Shown here in pieces: positions 45,435 through 55,449 of a DNA stretch of 64,000 nt (position 1 is the first letter of the stretch; every line of letters begins with the position of its first letter). The DNA comes from Lentimicrobium sp. L6. GTDB lineage: Bacteria > Bacteroidota > Bacteroidia > Bacteroidales > UBA12170. The stretch covers positions 44,563-108,562 of the forward strand of contig NZ_JABKCA010000004.1 of NCBI RefSeq assembly GCF_013166655.1, in the 5' to 3' direction. A program made the translations under genes and the position numbers. The notes under the pieces were generated by a model that worked only from the letters and a program-made list of their open reading frames with translations, did not search any database and had not been told where the DNA came from.

Positions 45435-47819
45435 ATGAATAAATACAAAAAACGAATAACTAAGAAAACCTTTTTAATGACACTTTTCTGTATCACTTTT
45501 GTCAGCCTATTCGCACAAAATAAGCATACTATTAGTGGTCGTATTAAAGATGCAGAAACAGGTGAAGACCTAATTGGAGCTACTGTGATGGTCTCCAAAG
45601 ATTATTCTAAAGGAACCATTTCAAACAGCTATGGCTATTACTCAATGACCCTAAAACAAGGGGATTATGTTTTAGAGTTTTCATATATGGGGTATCAAAC
45701 TCTTAGAAAAACCATTTCATTAAACGAAAATATGCAGCTGGATATTGAATTAGAGGAAAATTCAATGGAATTAAACGAAGTGGAAATAACCGCCGAAAGT
45801 GCCGATAGAAATGTGACAAAGAATGAAATGAGTATCACCAAGATTTCAAAAAAGGATATTGAAAGTATTCCTGTTTTATTTGGCGAGAAAGATATTCTGA
45901 AAGTCGTTCAGCTAACTCCAGGAGTTAAGTCGGCAGGAGAAGGAAATAGTGGTTTTTTTGTAAGGGGAGGAGGTGCCGACCAGAACCTAATTCTTTTGGA
46001 TGAAGCTCCGGTTTATAATGCTTCCCATTTAATGGGTTTTTTCTCTGTTTTTAATTCTGATATCATCAAAGATGCTACTCTTTATAAAGGAGGTATTCCA
46101 GCAAAATATGGTGGTCGTGGTTCTTCTGTTTTGGATATCAAAATGAATGATGGAAACAGTAAGAAATTGGGCGTTTCTGGTGGTATTGGTTTGATTTCGT
46201 CAAAACTAATGATTGAAGCTCCCATTGTAAAAAATAAAGGCTCATTTGTGGTTTCAGCTAGAAGAACATATGCTGATTTATTTCTCAAACTGTCCAGCAA
46301 GAAAGAATTAAAAAACAATCAATTGTATTTTTATGATTTGACGGCGAAGGCCAATTATCAAGTTAGTAAAAGAGACCGGATATATTTGTCTGCTTATCTT
46401 GGAAGAGATAAATTGGGAATGGGTTCTAGTTTTGGCTTCGATTGGGGAAATAAAACACTTACACTCCGCTGGAACCATATTTTTGGTGAGAAATTGTTTT
46501 CGAATACCTCTTTTATTTATTCTGACTATAGTTATAAAATAAATATGACTGGAGGGACTCAGAAGTTTTCTTTAACATCTCTTATTCGAGATTATAATAT
46601 CAAACAAGACTTTACTTATTACTGGAATGAAAAAAATACCTTGCAATTTGGTGCTAATATGGTATATCATAAATTCTTGCCAGGTGATTTTAATCAAGAT
46701 GGAAATAAAACACTGACAATAAGTAACAAACATGCCATAGAAAGTTCAATTTATCTACAGAATAATTATACTGCTACTGAAAGATTATCAATAAACTATG
46801 GCTTAAGAATCTCTCATTTTAATTATGTTGGACCCAGTACTAAATATAATTTTGATGATAATGGTACACTCATTTCAAAAGATACTACCATTAAAAAATG
46901 GCAATCGATACAACAGTATTTTGGATTTGAACCCAGATTAAATATTAAGTATCAGTTGAATGAAATTAGCTCTTTAAAAGCATCTTATAATAGAGTTTCA
47001 CAGTATATGCACTTATTGTCCAATTCTACCTCCGGCCAACCAACCGATGCTTGGATTCCAAGTTCTAATAATGTAAAACCTCTGATTGTAAATCAATATG
47101 CGGTGGGGTATTTTAGAAATTTCCTCTCAAATTCATTGGAGTTTTCTGCCGAAGCTTATTATAAAACCTTCGATAACCAAATTGATTATAAAGATGGGGC
47201 TAATCTATTTTTAAATGAAACAGTGGAAAGTCAATTGGTTTATGGAAAAGGATATGCTTACGGTTTGGAACTTCTATTGAAAAAGACACAAGGAAGATTA
47301 ACTGGTTGGATTGGATATACCTATTCTAGAGCATTTAAGAAAATACCTGAAATCAACCTTGGTTCTTCTTATCCTGCAAAGCAAGACCGAATTCATGATA
47401 TATCGATTGTGGTGATGTATAATTTAACTGATAGAGTGAAGTTGGCAGCCAATTGGGTTTATTATACTGGAAATGCAGTAACCTTTCCTTCAGGAAAATA
47501 TCAAATTGATGGCGATGTTGTTCCTTATTATACTGAAAGAAATGGATACAGAATGCCCAACTATCATAGGCTTGATATTGGTGTAACATTGGAAGGGAAA
47601 AAATACAAAGAATCAATAGACCCTAAAACTGGTGAAAGCATTCAAGTAAAAAAGAGGGTTTTCTCTTCCTGGAATTTTTCATTATACAATGCCTATGGTC
47701 GACAGAATGCTTATACCATCACTTTTAGACCAAATGAATCAGACCCGTCAAAAACGGAAGCTGTTCAAACTTCATTATTTCGTTTTGTGCCTTCTATTTC
47801 TTATAATTTTAAATTTTAA
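45435..47819 (+). CDS. TonB-dependent receptor (SusC-related)
   Basis: A 794-aa outer-membrane receptor. ATG at 45435 gives a signal peptide, TFLMTLFCITFVSLFAQ. A TTG at 45417 also exists but adds nothing. A carboxypeptidase-D-like domain (TISGRIKDAETGEDLIGATV, about 30-110) and a TonB plug (GVKSAGEGNSGFFVRGGGAD, DEAPVYNASHLMGFFSVFN, about 165-230) precede the barrel, which ends in FVPSISYNFKF. This plug pattern is the subgroup normally paired with DUF4249 lipoproteins, and such a gene follows 4 bases later. The ligand is unknown. Confidence 0.9.
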   Translation: MNKYKKRITKKTFLMTLFCITFVSLFAQNKHTISGRIKDAETGEDLIGATVMVSKDYSKGTISNSYGYYSMTLKQGDYVLEFSYMGYQTLRKTISLNENMQLDIELEENSMELNEVEITAESADRNVTKNEMSITKISKKDIESIPVLFGEKDILKVVQLTPGVKSAGEGNSGFFVRGGGADQNLILLDEAPVYNASHLMGFFSVFNSDIIKDATLYKGGIPAKYGGRGSSVLDIKMNDGNSKKLGVSGGIGLISSKLMIEAPIVKNKGSFVVSARRTYADLFLKLSSKKELKNNQLYFYDLTAKANYQVSKRDRIYLSAYLGRDKLGMGSSFGFDWGNKTLTLRWNHIFGEKLFSNTSFIYSDYSYKINMTGGTQKFSLTSLIRDYNIKQDFTYYWNEKNTLQFGANMVYHKFLPGDFNQDGNKTLTISNKHAIESSIYLQNNYTATERLSINYGLRISHFNYVGPSTKYNFDDNGTLISKDTTIKKWQSIQQYFGFEPRLNIKYQLNEISSLKASYNRVSQYMHLLSNSTSGQPTDAWIPSSNNVKPLIVNQYAVGYFRNFLSNSLEFSAEAYYKTFDNQIDYKDGANLFLNETVESQLVYGKGYAYGLELLLKKTQGRLTGWIGYTYSRAFKKIPEINLGSSYPAKQDRIHDISIVVMYNLTDRVKLAANWVYYTGNAVTFPSGKYQIDGDVVPYYTERNGYRMPNYHRLDIGVTLEGKKYKESIDPKTGESIQVKKRVFSSWNFSLYNAYGRQNAYTITFRPNESDPSKTEAVQTSLFRFVPSISYNFKF

Positions 47820-47823
47820 TATC

Positions 47824-48642
47824 ATGAAAAAGATTCAGTATATCATTATAATAGCTTTTATATCAATGTTTTACTCTTGTACAAAAGTAATTGATATTGA
47901 TTTAAACGATGCCAATCCACAATATGTCATCCAAGGTGTTTTATATGCAGGTCAACATGATTTTATCGTAAATATTAGCCAAACAACTAGTTACTTTAGC
48001 CCAAGTTCACCCGCTGAAGTAAAAAATGCACAAGTGAGTTTATCAGATGAAAATGGTATTGCCTATGAAATGAGTTATTTAGAGGAGGGTGATTATTTGT
48101 TGACTAGTTTTTTAGCTGAAGAGTTAATGGAGTACACTCTTCAGGTTAACATTGGAGAAAAAGAGTTTGTGGCCTCCGCAAAAGTAGCTCCTTTTGTTGC
48201 CATTGACAGTATTAAACTAGATATAAGAGAAGATGAGTTTGAAAATAGAGTTGAGAACGGTGTTAAAATATGGTTTACCAATCATTCGGAAAATAACAAT
48301 TATTATCAAATCGAATCCTTTATAAATAGTCAAGAACCTTATAATAACCAACGAATGATTATCGGCGATTACGAAGATTTCGAAAGTTCAAACAATGCAT
48401 TTATTTACATAGATGAAGAAACAGAAAATGACGTTGTCATTATGATAGAACTAAGAACAATTGATGAAAAGTCTTATCATTATTTTAATTCACTTGATGA
48501 GCAAATAGATGGGGGCGGAGGGCCTGGTGGAGGAGCAAGTCCTGCAAATCCAAAATCGAATTGGTCTAATGGTGCCTTAGGGTATTTTGGTACAGGCAAT
48601 TCCGATTTTGCTAGCATTGTTTGGGATAATACTCAGAATTAA
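47824..48642 (+). CDS. DUF4249 family lipoprotein
   Basis: A 272-aa outer-membrane-associated lipoprotein. The signal peptide ends at FISMFYSC, giving a lipidated Cys. CTKVIDIDLNDANPQYVIQGVL is the expected N-terminal DUF4249 pattern, followed by IVNISQTTSYFSPSSPAEVKNAQVSL, an Ig-like strand set. The C-terminus carries a Gly-rich GGGGPGGGASP linker. DUF4249 proteins accompany TonB receptors of the preceding type and are thought to be their surface partner. The start at 47824 is chosen because of the lipobox. Confidence 0.85.
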   Translation: MKKIQYIIIIAFISMFYSCTKVIDIDLNDANPQYVIQGVLYAGQHDFIVNISQTTSYFSPSSPAEVKNAQVSLSDENGIAYEMSYLEEGDYLLTSFLAEELMEYTLQVNIGEKEFVASAKVAPFVAIDSIKLDIREDEFENRVENGVKIWFTNHSENNNYYQIESFINSQEPYNNQRMIIGDYEDFESSNNAFIYIDEETENDVVIMIELRTIDEKSYHYFNSLDEQIDGGGGPGGGASPANPKSNWSNGALGYFGTGNSDFASIVWDNTQN

Positions 48643-48743
48643 GTTGTTGATAATCATTTCAGTGTTGTTTAGATAATAGAAATGTGAATTTTCAATTTTT
48701 TATCTCACTTTTGATTGAATTAATACAGATAAAACATAGCAAA

Positions 48744-49904
48744 ATGAAAAATATAATAGTTTTATTGACCATCATTTTTAGTATTGGTCTAAGTTCATGT
48801 AAGAAAGAAAAATCTACAGTTACTGAACCTCCGATTGTACAAACCGAACAGCAAAAAGTGTTTAAGGAGTTTTGGGATATTTATAATAGATACTATCCTT
48901 TAATGCATCGTAAAAATATTGATTGGCAAGCTATTTATGATTCTTATTCTAAGAAAATAAGTACTACATATACAGACCAGCAATTATTCGATGATTTTAA
49001 TACCATTTTTTCGACAATATTAAAAGATGGACATTCTGGCCTTACTTTCAATCATCAAGAAACAGAGTTTGAACCGAATATGAATGAGAATGTTATAAAT
49101 ATGGTGGCTCATAATACTCCTTTACTCATCAATCTGGAAGAATCGACTCAATCTAACACTTACATTTCTTATGGTAGCTTAAAAAGCAATCCAGAAATAG
49201 GTTATATTCTATCAAAGCAATTTGAACCAGTAAATGAGTCAGAGGCTGAATTTAATCAATTTAAAACCATAGTTGATGCTGCCTTAAATGCATTAAAAGA
49301 AAAGGAAGGAATTATTATAGATGTGAGGACAAATGGAGGAGGGCAGGGACCATTCGCTTACTATTTGGCTGGAAGATTTTTCAGTAGTCCTGAAACTATT
49401 TCATTAGTGAGAATGAGAGTGAAAGAGCGAGAAGGAAGTGCCGTATCCAATCTAAGTGAATGGTTAACAGAAAACTTTGAGGGTTATCCAGACCAAAGAG
49501 CAGAAGGTGGATATGTGGCTGGTGTTTGGACTGATGATTTTAATATACAGGCTTCTGGCGAATATCAATTTGTAAAAAAGGTAGCTGTTCTAACTTCAAA
49601 AGGGACAGCAAGTGCAGCCGAATATTTTACTGCTGCCATGAAAACCCAGAGTCATATTAAAACTATTGGAGAACAAACTTTTGGCATTTTTGCAGGAAGT
49701 GAACATATCACACTCACCAATGGAGGAGGGAAGTGGACAACACGAATTTCTGTTCAAGATGTTGAAATGTTGTACAATGGTGCTTTTCAATCCTTTGAAG
49801 GCATTGGTATTAGCCCTGATGTAATATCAATGCCAACAGCTACCCAAGTAGATGAAGGCCTAGATATACATATTGATGAAGCTATTAATTTTATAAAACA
49901 ATAA
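48744..49904 (+). CDS. S41-family peptidase, lipoprotein
   Basis: A 386-aa exported peptidase of the tail-specific protease/tricorn-core family. The lipobox is FSIGLSSC. KDGHSGLTF (about residues 94-102) holds a conserved His, IIIDVRTNGGGQGPF (about 190-204) is the S41 strand, and the nucleophile Ser lies in TSKGTASAAEYF (near 287). The usual CtpA-type Lys in G-x-x-T-x-GK is absent, since the segment reads GEQTFGIFAG. That fits the tricorn/IRBP-like His-dependent group. It follows the DUF4249 gene by about 100 bases. No PDZ domain is evident. Confidence 0.8.
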   Translation: MKNIIVLLTIIFSIGLSSCKKEKSTVTEPPIVQTEQQKVFKEFWDIYNRYYPLMHRKNIDWQAIYDSYSKKISTTYTDQQLFDDFNTIFSTILKDGHSGLTFNHQETEFEPNMNENVINMVAHNTPLLINLEESTQSNTYISYGSLKSNPEIGYILSKQFEPVNESEAEFNQFKTIVDAALNALKEKEGIIIDVRTNGGGQGPFAYYLAGRFFSSPETISLVRMRVKEREGSAVSNLSEWLTENFEGYPDQRAEGGYVAGVWTDDFNIQASGEYQFVKKVAVLTSKGTASAAEYFTAAMKTQSHIKTIGEQTFGIFAGSEHITLTNGGGKWTTRISVQDVEMLYNGAFQSFEGIGISPDVISMPTATQVDEGLDIHIDEAINFIKQ

Positions 49905-49905
49905 T

Positions 49906-50805
49906 ATGAAAGACTTGTTGAGAGAAATCAGCTGTTTACTTTTTTTGAGTTTAATATTAAGTTTTGGTTCATGTGCCCAATCAGAAGCCGAGATGATGAA
50001 ATTAGTAAAGGAACAAAAATGGGGCTATGCTGTGTTAAAGGAGAAAGTAGACACTAATGCAATAAATTTTTCCCATTTACAAATGAAGATAAATGAAGTT
50101 GAGGATGCTCAAGTTTTTACCAAGAGTATGTTTACTTATGGTATGGATTTTCGTGCCATGAACCAGGTTTCAAACGATTTCCTGAGGAAGGTCGGAAAGT
50201 GTTATCAAGAGATGTTACCACAAGATTCTAGTTTGGATTTAGAACTTCAGCATCGTCTTATTAATACTTTATCTCAATATGCCACAACTATTCCCGTATT
50301 ATCAGGACATCATAACAAAATGTCAAAGGAAACTGAGCAAGAGATGTTTGCTTTTGAAATGGGAAACTATAGTGTATGCGATGTTATCATGATTGAACCC
50401 CAAAGACAAACAATGGAAGTAGTGGAACATCTGTTACATCATATTTCTGATGTGGGCCTGTTTTATATATTTCCAAACGAGTGGGCTTTTAATAATGAAA
50501 ACGCTACAATTGTAAAATCTATGAATATTGCTATTGACAAGAAATGCTTTAGAATAGAAGATTATAAAGAACTTCAGGAAATAGACGACGAGTTATATCA
50601 AAGAATTCTAGTTCAGGAATATGCTTATTGGATAATTAGCACCTATTGGAATATTCAAGAAAAATATGGCCCTAATGAAAAAGAATGGAGGATCAGAAAT
50701 AAAAAGGAACTTCAGGAGAAGTTACCATTAGCATATGAATTAATAGAAACCACTGTTAATGATATAATAGTTGCCCCTTCAGACGATATTATGTCATCAT
50801 TTTAG
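49906..50805 (+). CDS. Lipoprotein of unknown function with His-rich motif
   Basis: A 299-aa protein that I do not recognise. The signal peptide ends at ILSFGSC, so it is a lipoprotein. The mature part is helical. Notable is VVEHLLHHISDVGLFYIFPNEW (around 173-194), with three His and two Glu/Asp close together, and a later VQEYAYWIISTYW. This could be a metal site of a zincin-like or DUF-type hydrolase, but HExxH is not present. It starts one base after the S41 peptidase stop, so the two are co-translated. Confidence 0.68.
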   Translation: MKDLLREISCLLFLSLILSFGSCAQSEAEMMKLVKEQKWGYAVLKEKVDTNAINFSHLQMKINEVEDAQVFTKSMFTYGMDFRAMNQVSNDFLRKVGKCYQEMLPQDSSLDLELQHRLINTLSQYATTIPVLSGHHNKMSKETEQEMFAFEMGNYSVCDVIMIEPQRQTMEVVEHLLHHISDVGLFYIFPNEWAFNNENATIVKSMNIAIDKKCFRIEDYKELQEIDDELYQRILVQEYAYWIISTYWNIQEKYGPNEKEWRIRNKKELQEKLPLAYELIETTVNDIIVAPSDDIMSSF

Positions 50806-51189
50806 TTCTGAATAGGTGTAGAATATCATAATTGTTTTCATTTAAAAAACTATAGAATATGATATTTTGTTATGCAGCAATTTTTAATGGGTATGAATAG
50901 ATTAGGATTTCTAAAAAGAAATTGAATAGCACATCAGATGCTTTGAAAAAAAGTATTTACAGCCCCCAGGAGCTAGCAATATGTAGCAATATTAAGAGAG
51001 AAGCTAGGCAGAATACAATAATGGATATTATTGAGTTTTTCTTAATGTTTTTTGACATTTGTTGTGTTTTTTTATTTTACATTTTACTTCCTTCGAAATC
51101 ATATTTCTCAATCGGTTGGTTATCGTTAACGCTGCACCTGCTGGGCAAAAAAATCGGCAATAGAATCAGCAAACATTGATGCAAATCAA
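50806..51189. other. Intergenic stretch before the truncated giant paralogue
   Basis: About 380 bases. An 85-codon frame at 50922-51179 starts with TTG, which is uncommon in this genome. It encodes a hydrophobic stretch but has no recognisable relatives or good ribosome site, so I do not call it a gene. Weak AT-rich inverted repeats lie around 50822-50870 (AGAATATCAT and ATGATATTTT). The sequence homologous to the giant gene begins near 51160. No signal peptide, TPR or PD40 remnants are recognisable upstream. Confidence 0.4.
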
Positions 51190-54100
51190 GTGTCTATGAA
51201 AATGTCTGATAAGTTTGAGGAATTAGAAACAGAATTGAAGAATGGTAACTTTGAAAAAGTGGAACAGATTTACCGTGGACTCGAAAAAGAATATAATAAT
51301 CATAAGGTGATTACCGATTTCTCCAATGATTATAATATGGAAACAGGAGAAATAGTAAACTCCAATTCTATTATTGAATCAATGCCTGCTTATCAGATAA
51401 ATGCTCGAGGAGACTTGGTGAAATCATACGGACAAGATCAGCAGGACTGGAGTTCTGCTGAAGAATTTATTGAAGATGCTACAAATAAAGACTTACAGCA
51501 GAACTTGGTATTATCTCCAAATGTTGATTTAAGTTCCAATGAAGAAAAGTTCACTAGGATTTTTAGCCCCTCCACTCAAAAAGATAAAGAGAACTTCTAT
51601 TTCATTAAACCTAAATTATCATCGACAATTTCAAGTTCTGATAATTCATTAATTCAAAATTCCCTAAACCAAATAAAATCATTATCAAGCGAAATCGACT
51701 TTATACTGGTGAAGAGGAACCAGCTTAATCAATATTATATACAACAATTGGAGGAGGCCAATCGTTTTGAGCAAGAGAGCATAGAAAAAATATCTTCTCA
51801 GAGCTTATCACAAGTAAAAGTTGAAGAGGCAAATAGATTGAGTTTAGAGAGTAAGAAGAGTTTTTATAAAGCCTCTTTTGCAAGCTCTCTTATTAAACAA
51901 TTTGACCAGAGCATAGCCCAACAAAGTATTTTAATTGATGAATCTGTACAATCTGTTAAAGATATGCAAAGCGATTTGGAAAAGAATATGCCAGATGAAG
52001 CTCTTGTGAAAAATGTGCAGATGCAAAGAAAGTATGTGGCGCATATTAAAGCAGAGATTAACGATAGCGCTTTTAACTATTCTGTAAATGAATTGTTTAT
52101 TCCAATTCCTCAGATATTTAGTGAAGAGGAAAACCAAGAGTTCTTAGTAATTAATGGTCAAGTACAAAGAAATGATCAAGTTAATCTAAATCAATTTTTC
52201 TATCAAAATACGTCTCAGATTGCAGTTGATATTAATACAATTCCTGCTTTGAGGTATGGTAAACCCGATATTGAAGAAACTCTCGTAGAAAACCAAAATC
52301 AAGAAATAGTTGATTATACTACTCCTAAACAAAATGAAGAGCATCAAACAAATTTAAATATAATTGCAAAGGATGTGAATAAAGTCTTTAGTTCAAATTC
52401 ATTAGCTAATAATGATGATATTCCGCTTACAGGAGGTGTGCAAATTTCAAACCCTATGGATGAGGATTCATCCATGGTGAAAGAAAAGTTAGAGTTGAAA
52501 TCAATAAATGTTCAAAATTTTAAATCAGATAATGATATTAGGAACGCGTTAGGAACATTGAATTTGCAAGCTCAAGCACATTTGGTAGAAGTTGATTTGG
52601 TGCAAAAGCGATTGGCTATTTCTGCTGAGGGGAAATTGAATAAGAGTAATGGCTTTAGTTTACAACTGGAATCAATTAATAATCCAGTACTAAGAAAACC
52701 CATTAACGATTCTGCTAAATACTATTTATATCAAGCTTTAGCATTGAAAGAAGTATCTGATGATTATCAGGTGTATCTGAATGAGGAAAGGAATATTAAA
52801 GACAAAATCACTCAATATACTTTTGATATTGAAAAGGATATAGAACAGAACAATCTCGTTGCAGCTAAAGCTAAATTTGTAAGTATGCAGACTGGTTTGT
52901 CCGAATTTAAATATACACCAGCATTTAAACTTCAAGAAATTCAATCAAATTTGTTGGCGAAAATTCAAACCTCAAGAAACAGAATGGATTCGGCATATAG
53001 TTTGTCTCAAGAATTGGCTAATGAATCTGTGAAATTACTAAGCGAAGCATCAGAAGAGCGCGAAGAGGCAGAAAGAAAAAGAAATGCATTCAAAAGGAGG
53101 GAAGCTCTAAAATTTGCGGTGGATAAAGAAATAAAAGCTACTAAGTTTCAAAATGATTCTGAGAAAGCATTGGCCTTGGGAAATAGTTTACATGAAGAAC
53201 AGCAAGTTTTACTTTCTCTTGTCGATATTCAACCTGAGCTTCTTGTTTTAACAACAGCTCCACTACAAAACAATAATCTCATAGTAAATCAGGAATTAGT
53301 TTTTCAAGGTATTGAGCAAAGAAAATCTGAGGTTTTTGGTCGAAAAGTGGCTGTGAGTAATCTCCTTGTTGTTGAAGAAAGACCTTTGAACTCTGCTAAT
53401 ACTTCTAAAGTAGCTTCTTCTAAAGCACAAATTACGGAGGATGATTTACACGTTTATGAAAGAGAAAATTTTAAAGCAGAAATGTTGACTGAAGAATTGG
53501 AGCTTATTAAAAGAGAAATTGCTTTATTGGTACAGTCGCAGGGAAGTAGCCTATCAAATAAAGAATCCTATATTATTACACATAAAATAAATATTTTACG
53601 CCAAAAAGCAGATAGTTTAGAATACGAAGCCAATAGAGTATTCGATTTGGCGGATCGTATCTTAGAAACTTTATCGGAGGAAGAACAACGAGAAGCGCAA
53701 AAATCAAGTCGTGATTTTAATAAATACCTCAGCGATTTAAAAGATAAGATAGAAGTATTGTTATCTGAAGCTAGTTCATTAAAGCAAAGAGCTCAGCGCT
53801 CCAATAATATTCAAACCCGAGAAGATTTATACAAGCAGGCTAAAAATAAAGAAGAGGTGGCCATGTATTTAATTTTAGAGGAATTTGAAGTTATTGCTCA
53901 GAAGAATAAAACACGCTACCGAAAAAATCAATTGATATTGGAACAATTGATGATGGATTTGGCAAGTGCCGAAGAAAGAGAATTGATGCGAAATATCTTT
54001 TCCCAAATTGATAATTATTTCGAACAGGCACAACAAAAACGGCAAAAAGCCAATCAACCTGGTATTTCTTTTAGTATGAAGAAGATACTTTTGCAAGATG

Positions 54101-55449
54101 CTTATTCATTAGAAATGAAAGCTTTGGATTTGCAACAGCAAGGCAAAACAATGATAGAAGATCATGATGTGGATACCATGATGGCATATCAGGTAGAATC
54201 TGATGAGGAAAAAACTTTGACAGAAAATATAACTGCTACAAATCAATCTAATAATAATCAGCAAACGGTAGCTTTAAATCCTAATACAACTGAAGTTATT
54301 GTGGAAAATACTCCCATAATTACTACAGCTGCTCAAAAACCTAATGCTTCACAAAAAGTTAGTTCAGCGCAAGAAGAGAATGAGGAGCTTATTGTAAATA
54401 ACCAAGGAGTAAGCTCTCAAGTAAAGAATCTTCAAAAGAATCCTCAAGTTGAACAAGAAGTAGGGTTTGTATCAGCATCTACTGATGGTGTTGTTTATAG
54501 AGTTCAATTTACAGCCCTTAAAGTGTTAAAGAAAGAGACCTTTTTTAATAGAATAAGTGATATTAGTGCCGAAAGAGTAACTGGTACTGATTTTATCAGA
54601 TATTTTTCAGGTAATTTTGAGGAAATGGATCCTGCTATTATTAGAAGAAATGCGCTCAGAGCTTCAGGTTATCCTGATGCATTTATTCGTTCTTGGAAAG
54701 ATGGAGAGGTTGTTACATTGTTGAGTTTACAGGAAGAAACAGGAACATCAACTTCAGCTATTAACTCTGTTGCCGTTGTGAGAAGAACCAGCGTTGGGAA
54801 TATTGACTTTTCTGCTACTAATATCTCGTCATTACAGGGTGTTTATTATACAGTGCAAATAGGAGTTTATAGTCGCCCAAGAACTAGTGCTATGATTTAT
54901 GGTATAAAACCACTTTATCATAAACGAATGCAAAATGGCTACTGGATTTATTATTCAGGTATTTTTAATAGTATTGCCGATGCAACAACGAAGAAAGATG
55001 AAATAGTAGAGCAAGGAGTAAAAGATGCTTTTGTTGTGGCTTTTAGTAATGGAATATCTGTGGGTTTAGCCAAGGCTCGTCAACAAATTAGCCAAGGAGA
55101 GGATGCTCCAGACGATGAAGATATTGTGATTCTTGAGGATGCTAGTTTACAGATTGATAACCAGTGGGATATGAGTCAAGAAGCAGGGCTGACAGCAAGT
55201 AGTGGTATAGAGTACAAAGTTCAAGTAGGAGTGTATTCTAACCCTATAAATCTTAGTTGGATAGCCACACAAGTGGATGGTAATTATAGTGTAGATTCTT
55301 ACAAAAATAGCAATGGAAAATACGTTTATACTATAGGACACTTTAAGGATGATGCAGAGGCAAGAACACTGCTAAAAGAAATCAAAGATATCATTCCAGA
55401 CGCTTTTGTTGTAGGTTTTCAAGATGGGAATAAGAAGTATATTAGATAG
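51163..55449 (+). repeat. Diverged duplicate of 25927-30174
   Basis: The reading frame is collinear with the last ~1415 codons of the giant TPR/PD40/SPOR gene, from the shared GAATCAGCAAA to the identical KKYIR C-terminus. DNA identity is clearly lower than protein identity, so the duplication is not recent. Confidence 0.85.
51190..55449 (+). CDS. N-terminally truncated paralogue of the giant SPOR protein
   Basis: A 1419-aa protein closely related to residues ~906-2320 of the giant at 23212. The first possible starts are GTG at 51190 and ATG at 51196; the frame is closed by a stop at 51127. It keeps the long Gln/Glu-rich helical region and three SPOR-like modules (VYRVQFTA ~1100, YYTVQIGVYS ~1218, YKVQVGVYS ~1340). 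It has no signal peptide, TPR or PD40. SPOR domains act outside the inner membrane, so it may be cryptic or cytoplasmic. The absence of stops over 4.2 kb argues that it is or was recently maintained. Confidence 0.72.
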   Translation: MSMKMSDKFEELETELKNGNFEKVEQIYRGLEKEYNNHKVITDFSNDYNMETGEIVNSNSIIESMPAYQINARGDLVKSYGQDQQDWSSAEEFIEDATNKDLQQNLVLSPNVDLSSNEEKFTRIFSPSTQKDKENFYFIKPKLSSTISSSDNSLIQNSLNQIKSLSSEIDFILVKRNQLNQYYIQQLEEANRFEQESIEKISSQSLSQVKVEEANRLSLESKKSFYKASFASSLIKQFDQSIAQQSILIDESVQSVKDMQSDLEKNMPDEALVKNVQMQRKYVAHIKAEINDSAFNYSVNELFIPIPQIFSEEENQEFLVINGQVQRNDQVNLNQFFYQNTSQIAVDINTIPALRYGKPDIEETLVENQNQEIVDYTTPKQNEEHQTNLNIIAKDVNKVFSSNSLANNDDIPLTGGVQISNPMDEDSSMVKEKLELKSINVQNFKSDNDIRNALGTLNLQAQAHLVEVDLVQKRLAISAEGKLNKSNGFSLQLESINNPVLRKPINDSAKYYLYQALALKEVSDDYQVYLNEERNIKDKITQYTFDIEKDIEQNNLVAAKAKFVSMQTGLSEFKYTPAFKLQEIQSNLLAKIQTSRNRMDSAYSLSQELANESVKLLSEASEEREEAERKRNAFKRREALKFAVDKEIKATKFQNDSEKALALGNSLHEEQQVLLSLVDIQPELLVLTTAPLQNNNLIVNQELVFQGIEQRKSEVFGRKVAVSNLLVVEERPLNSANTSKVASSKAQITEDDLHVYERENFKAEMLTEELELIKREIALLVQSQGSSLSNKESYIITHKINILRQKADSLEYEANRVFDLADRILETLSEEEQREAQKSSRDFNKYLSDLKDKIEVLLSEASSLKQRAQRSNNIQTREDLYKQAKNKEEVAMYLILEEFEVIAQKNKTRYRKNQLILEQLMMDLASAEERELMRNIFSQIDNYFEQAQQKRQKANQPGISFSMKKILLQDAYSLEMKALDLQQQGKTMIEDHDVDTMMAYQVESDEEKTLTENITATNQSNNNQQTVALNPNTTEVIVENTPIITTAAQKPNASQKVSSAQEENEELIVNNQGVSSQVKNLQKNPQVEQEVGFVSASTDGVVYRVQFTALKVLKKETFFNRISDISAERVTGTDFIRYFSGNFEEMDPAIIRRNALRASGYPDAFIRSWKDGEVVTLLSLQEETGTSTSAINSVAVVRRTSVGNIDFSATNISSLQGVYYTVQIGVYSRPRTSAMIYGIKPLYHKRMQNGYWIYYSGIFNSIADATTKKDEIVEQGVKDAFVVAFSNGISVGLAKARQQISQGEDAPDDEDIVILEDASLQIDNQWDMSQEAGLTASSGIEYKVQVGVYSNPINLSWIATQVDGNYSVDSYKNSNGKYVYTIGHFKDDAEARTLLKEIKDIIPDAFVVGFQDGNKKYIR

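Noticed and set aside
50922..51179. 85-codon hydrophobic frame upstream of the truncated SPOR gene
   Set aside because: It begins with TTG, has no convincing ribosome site or recognisable relatives, and lies in AT-rich sequence where such frames arise by chance. It is also in a different frame from the SPOR-like protein.
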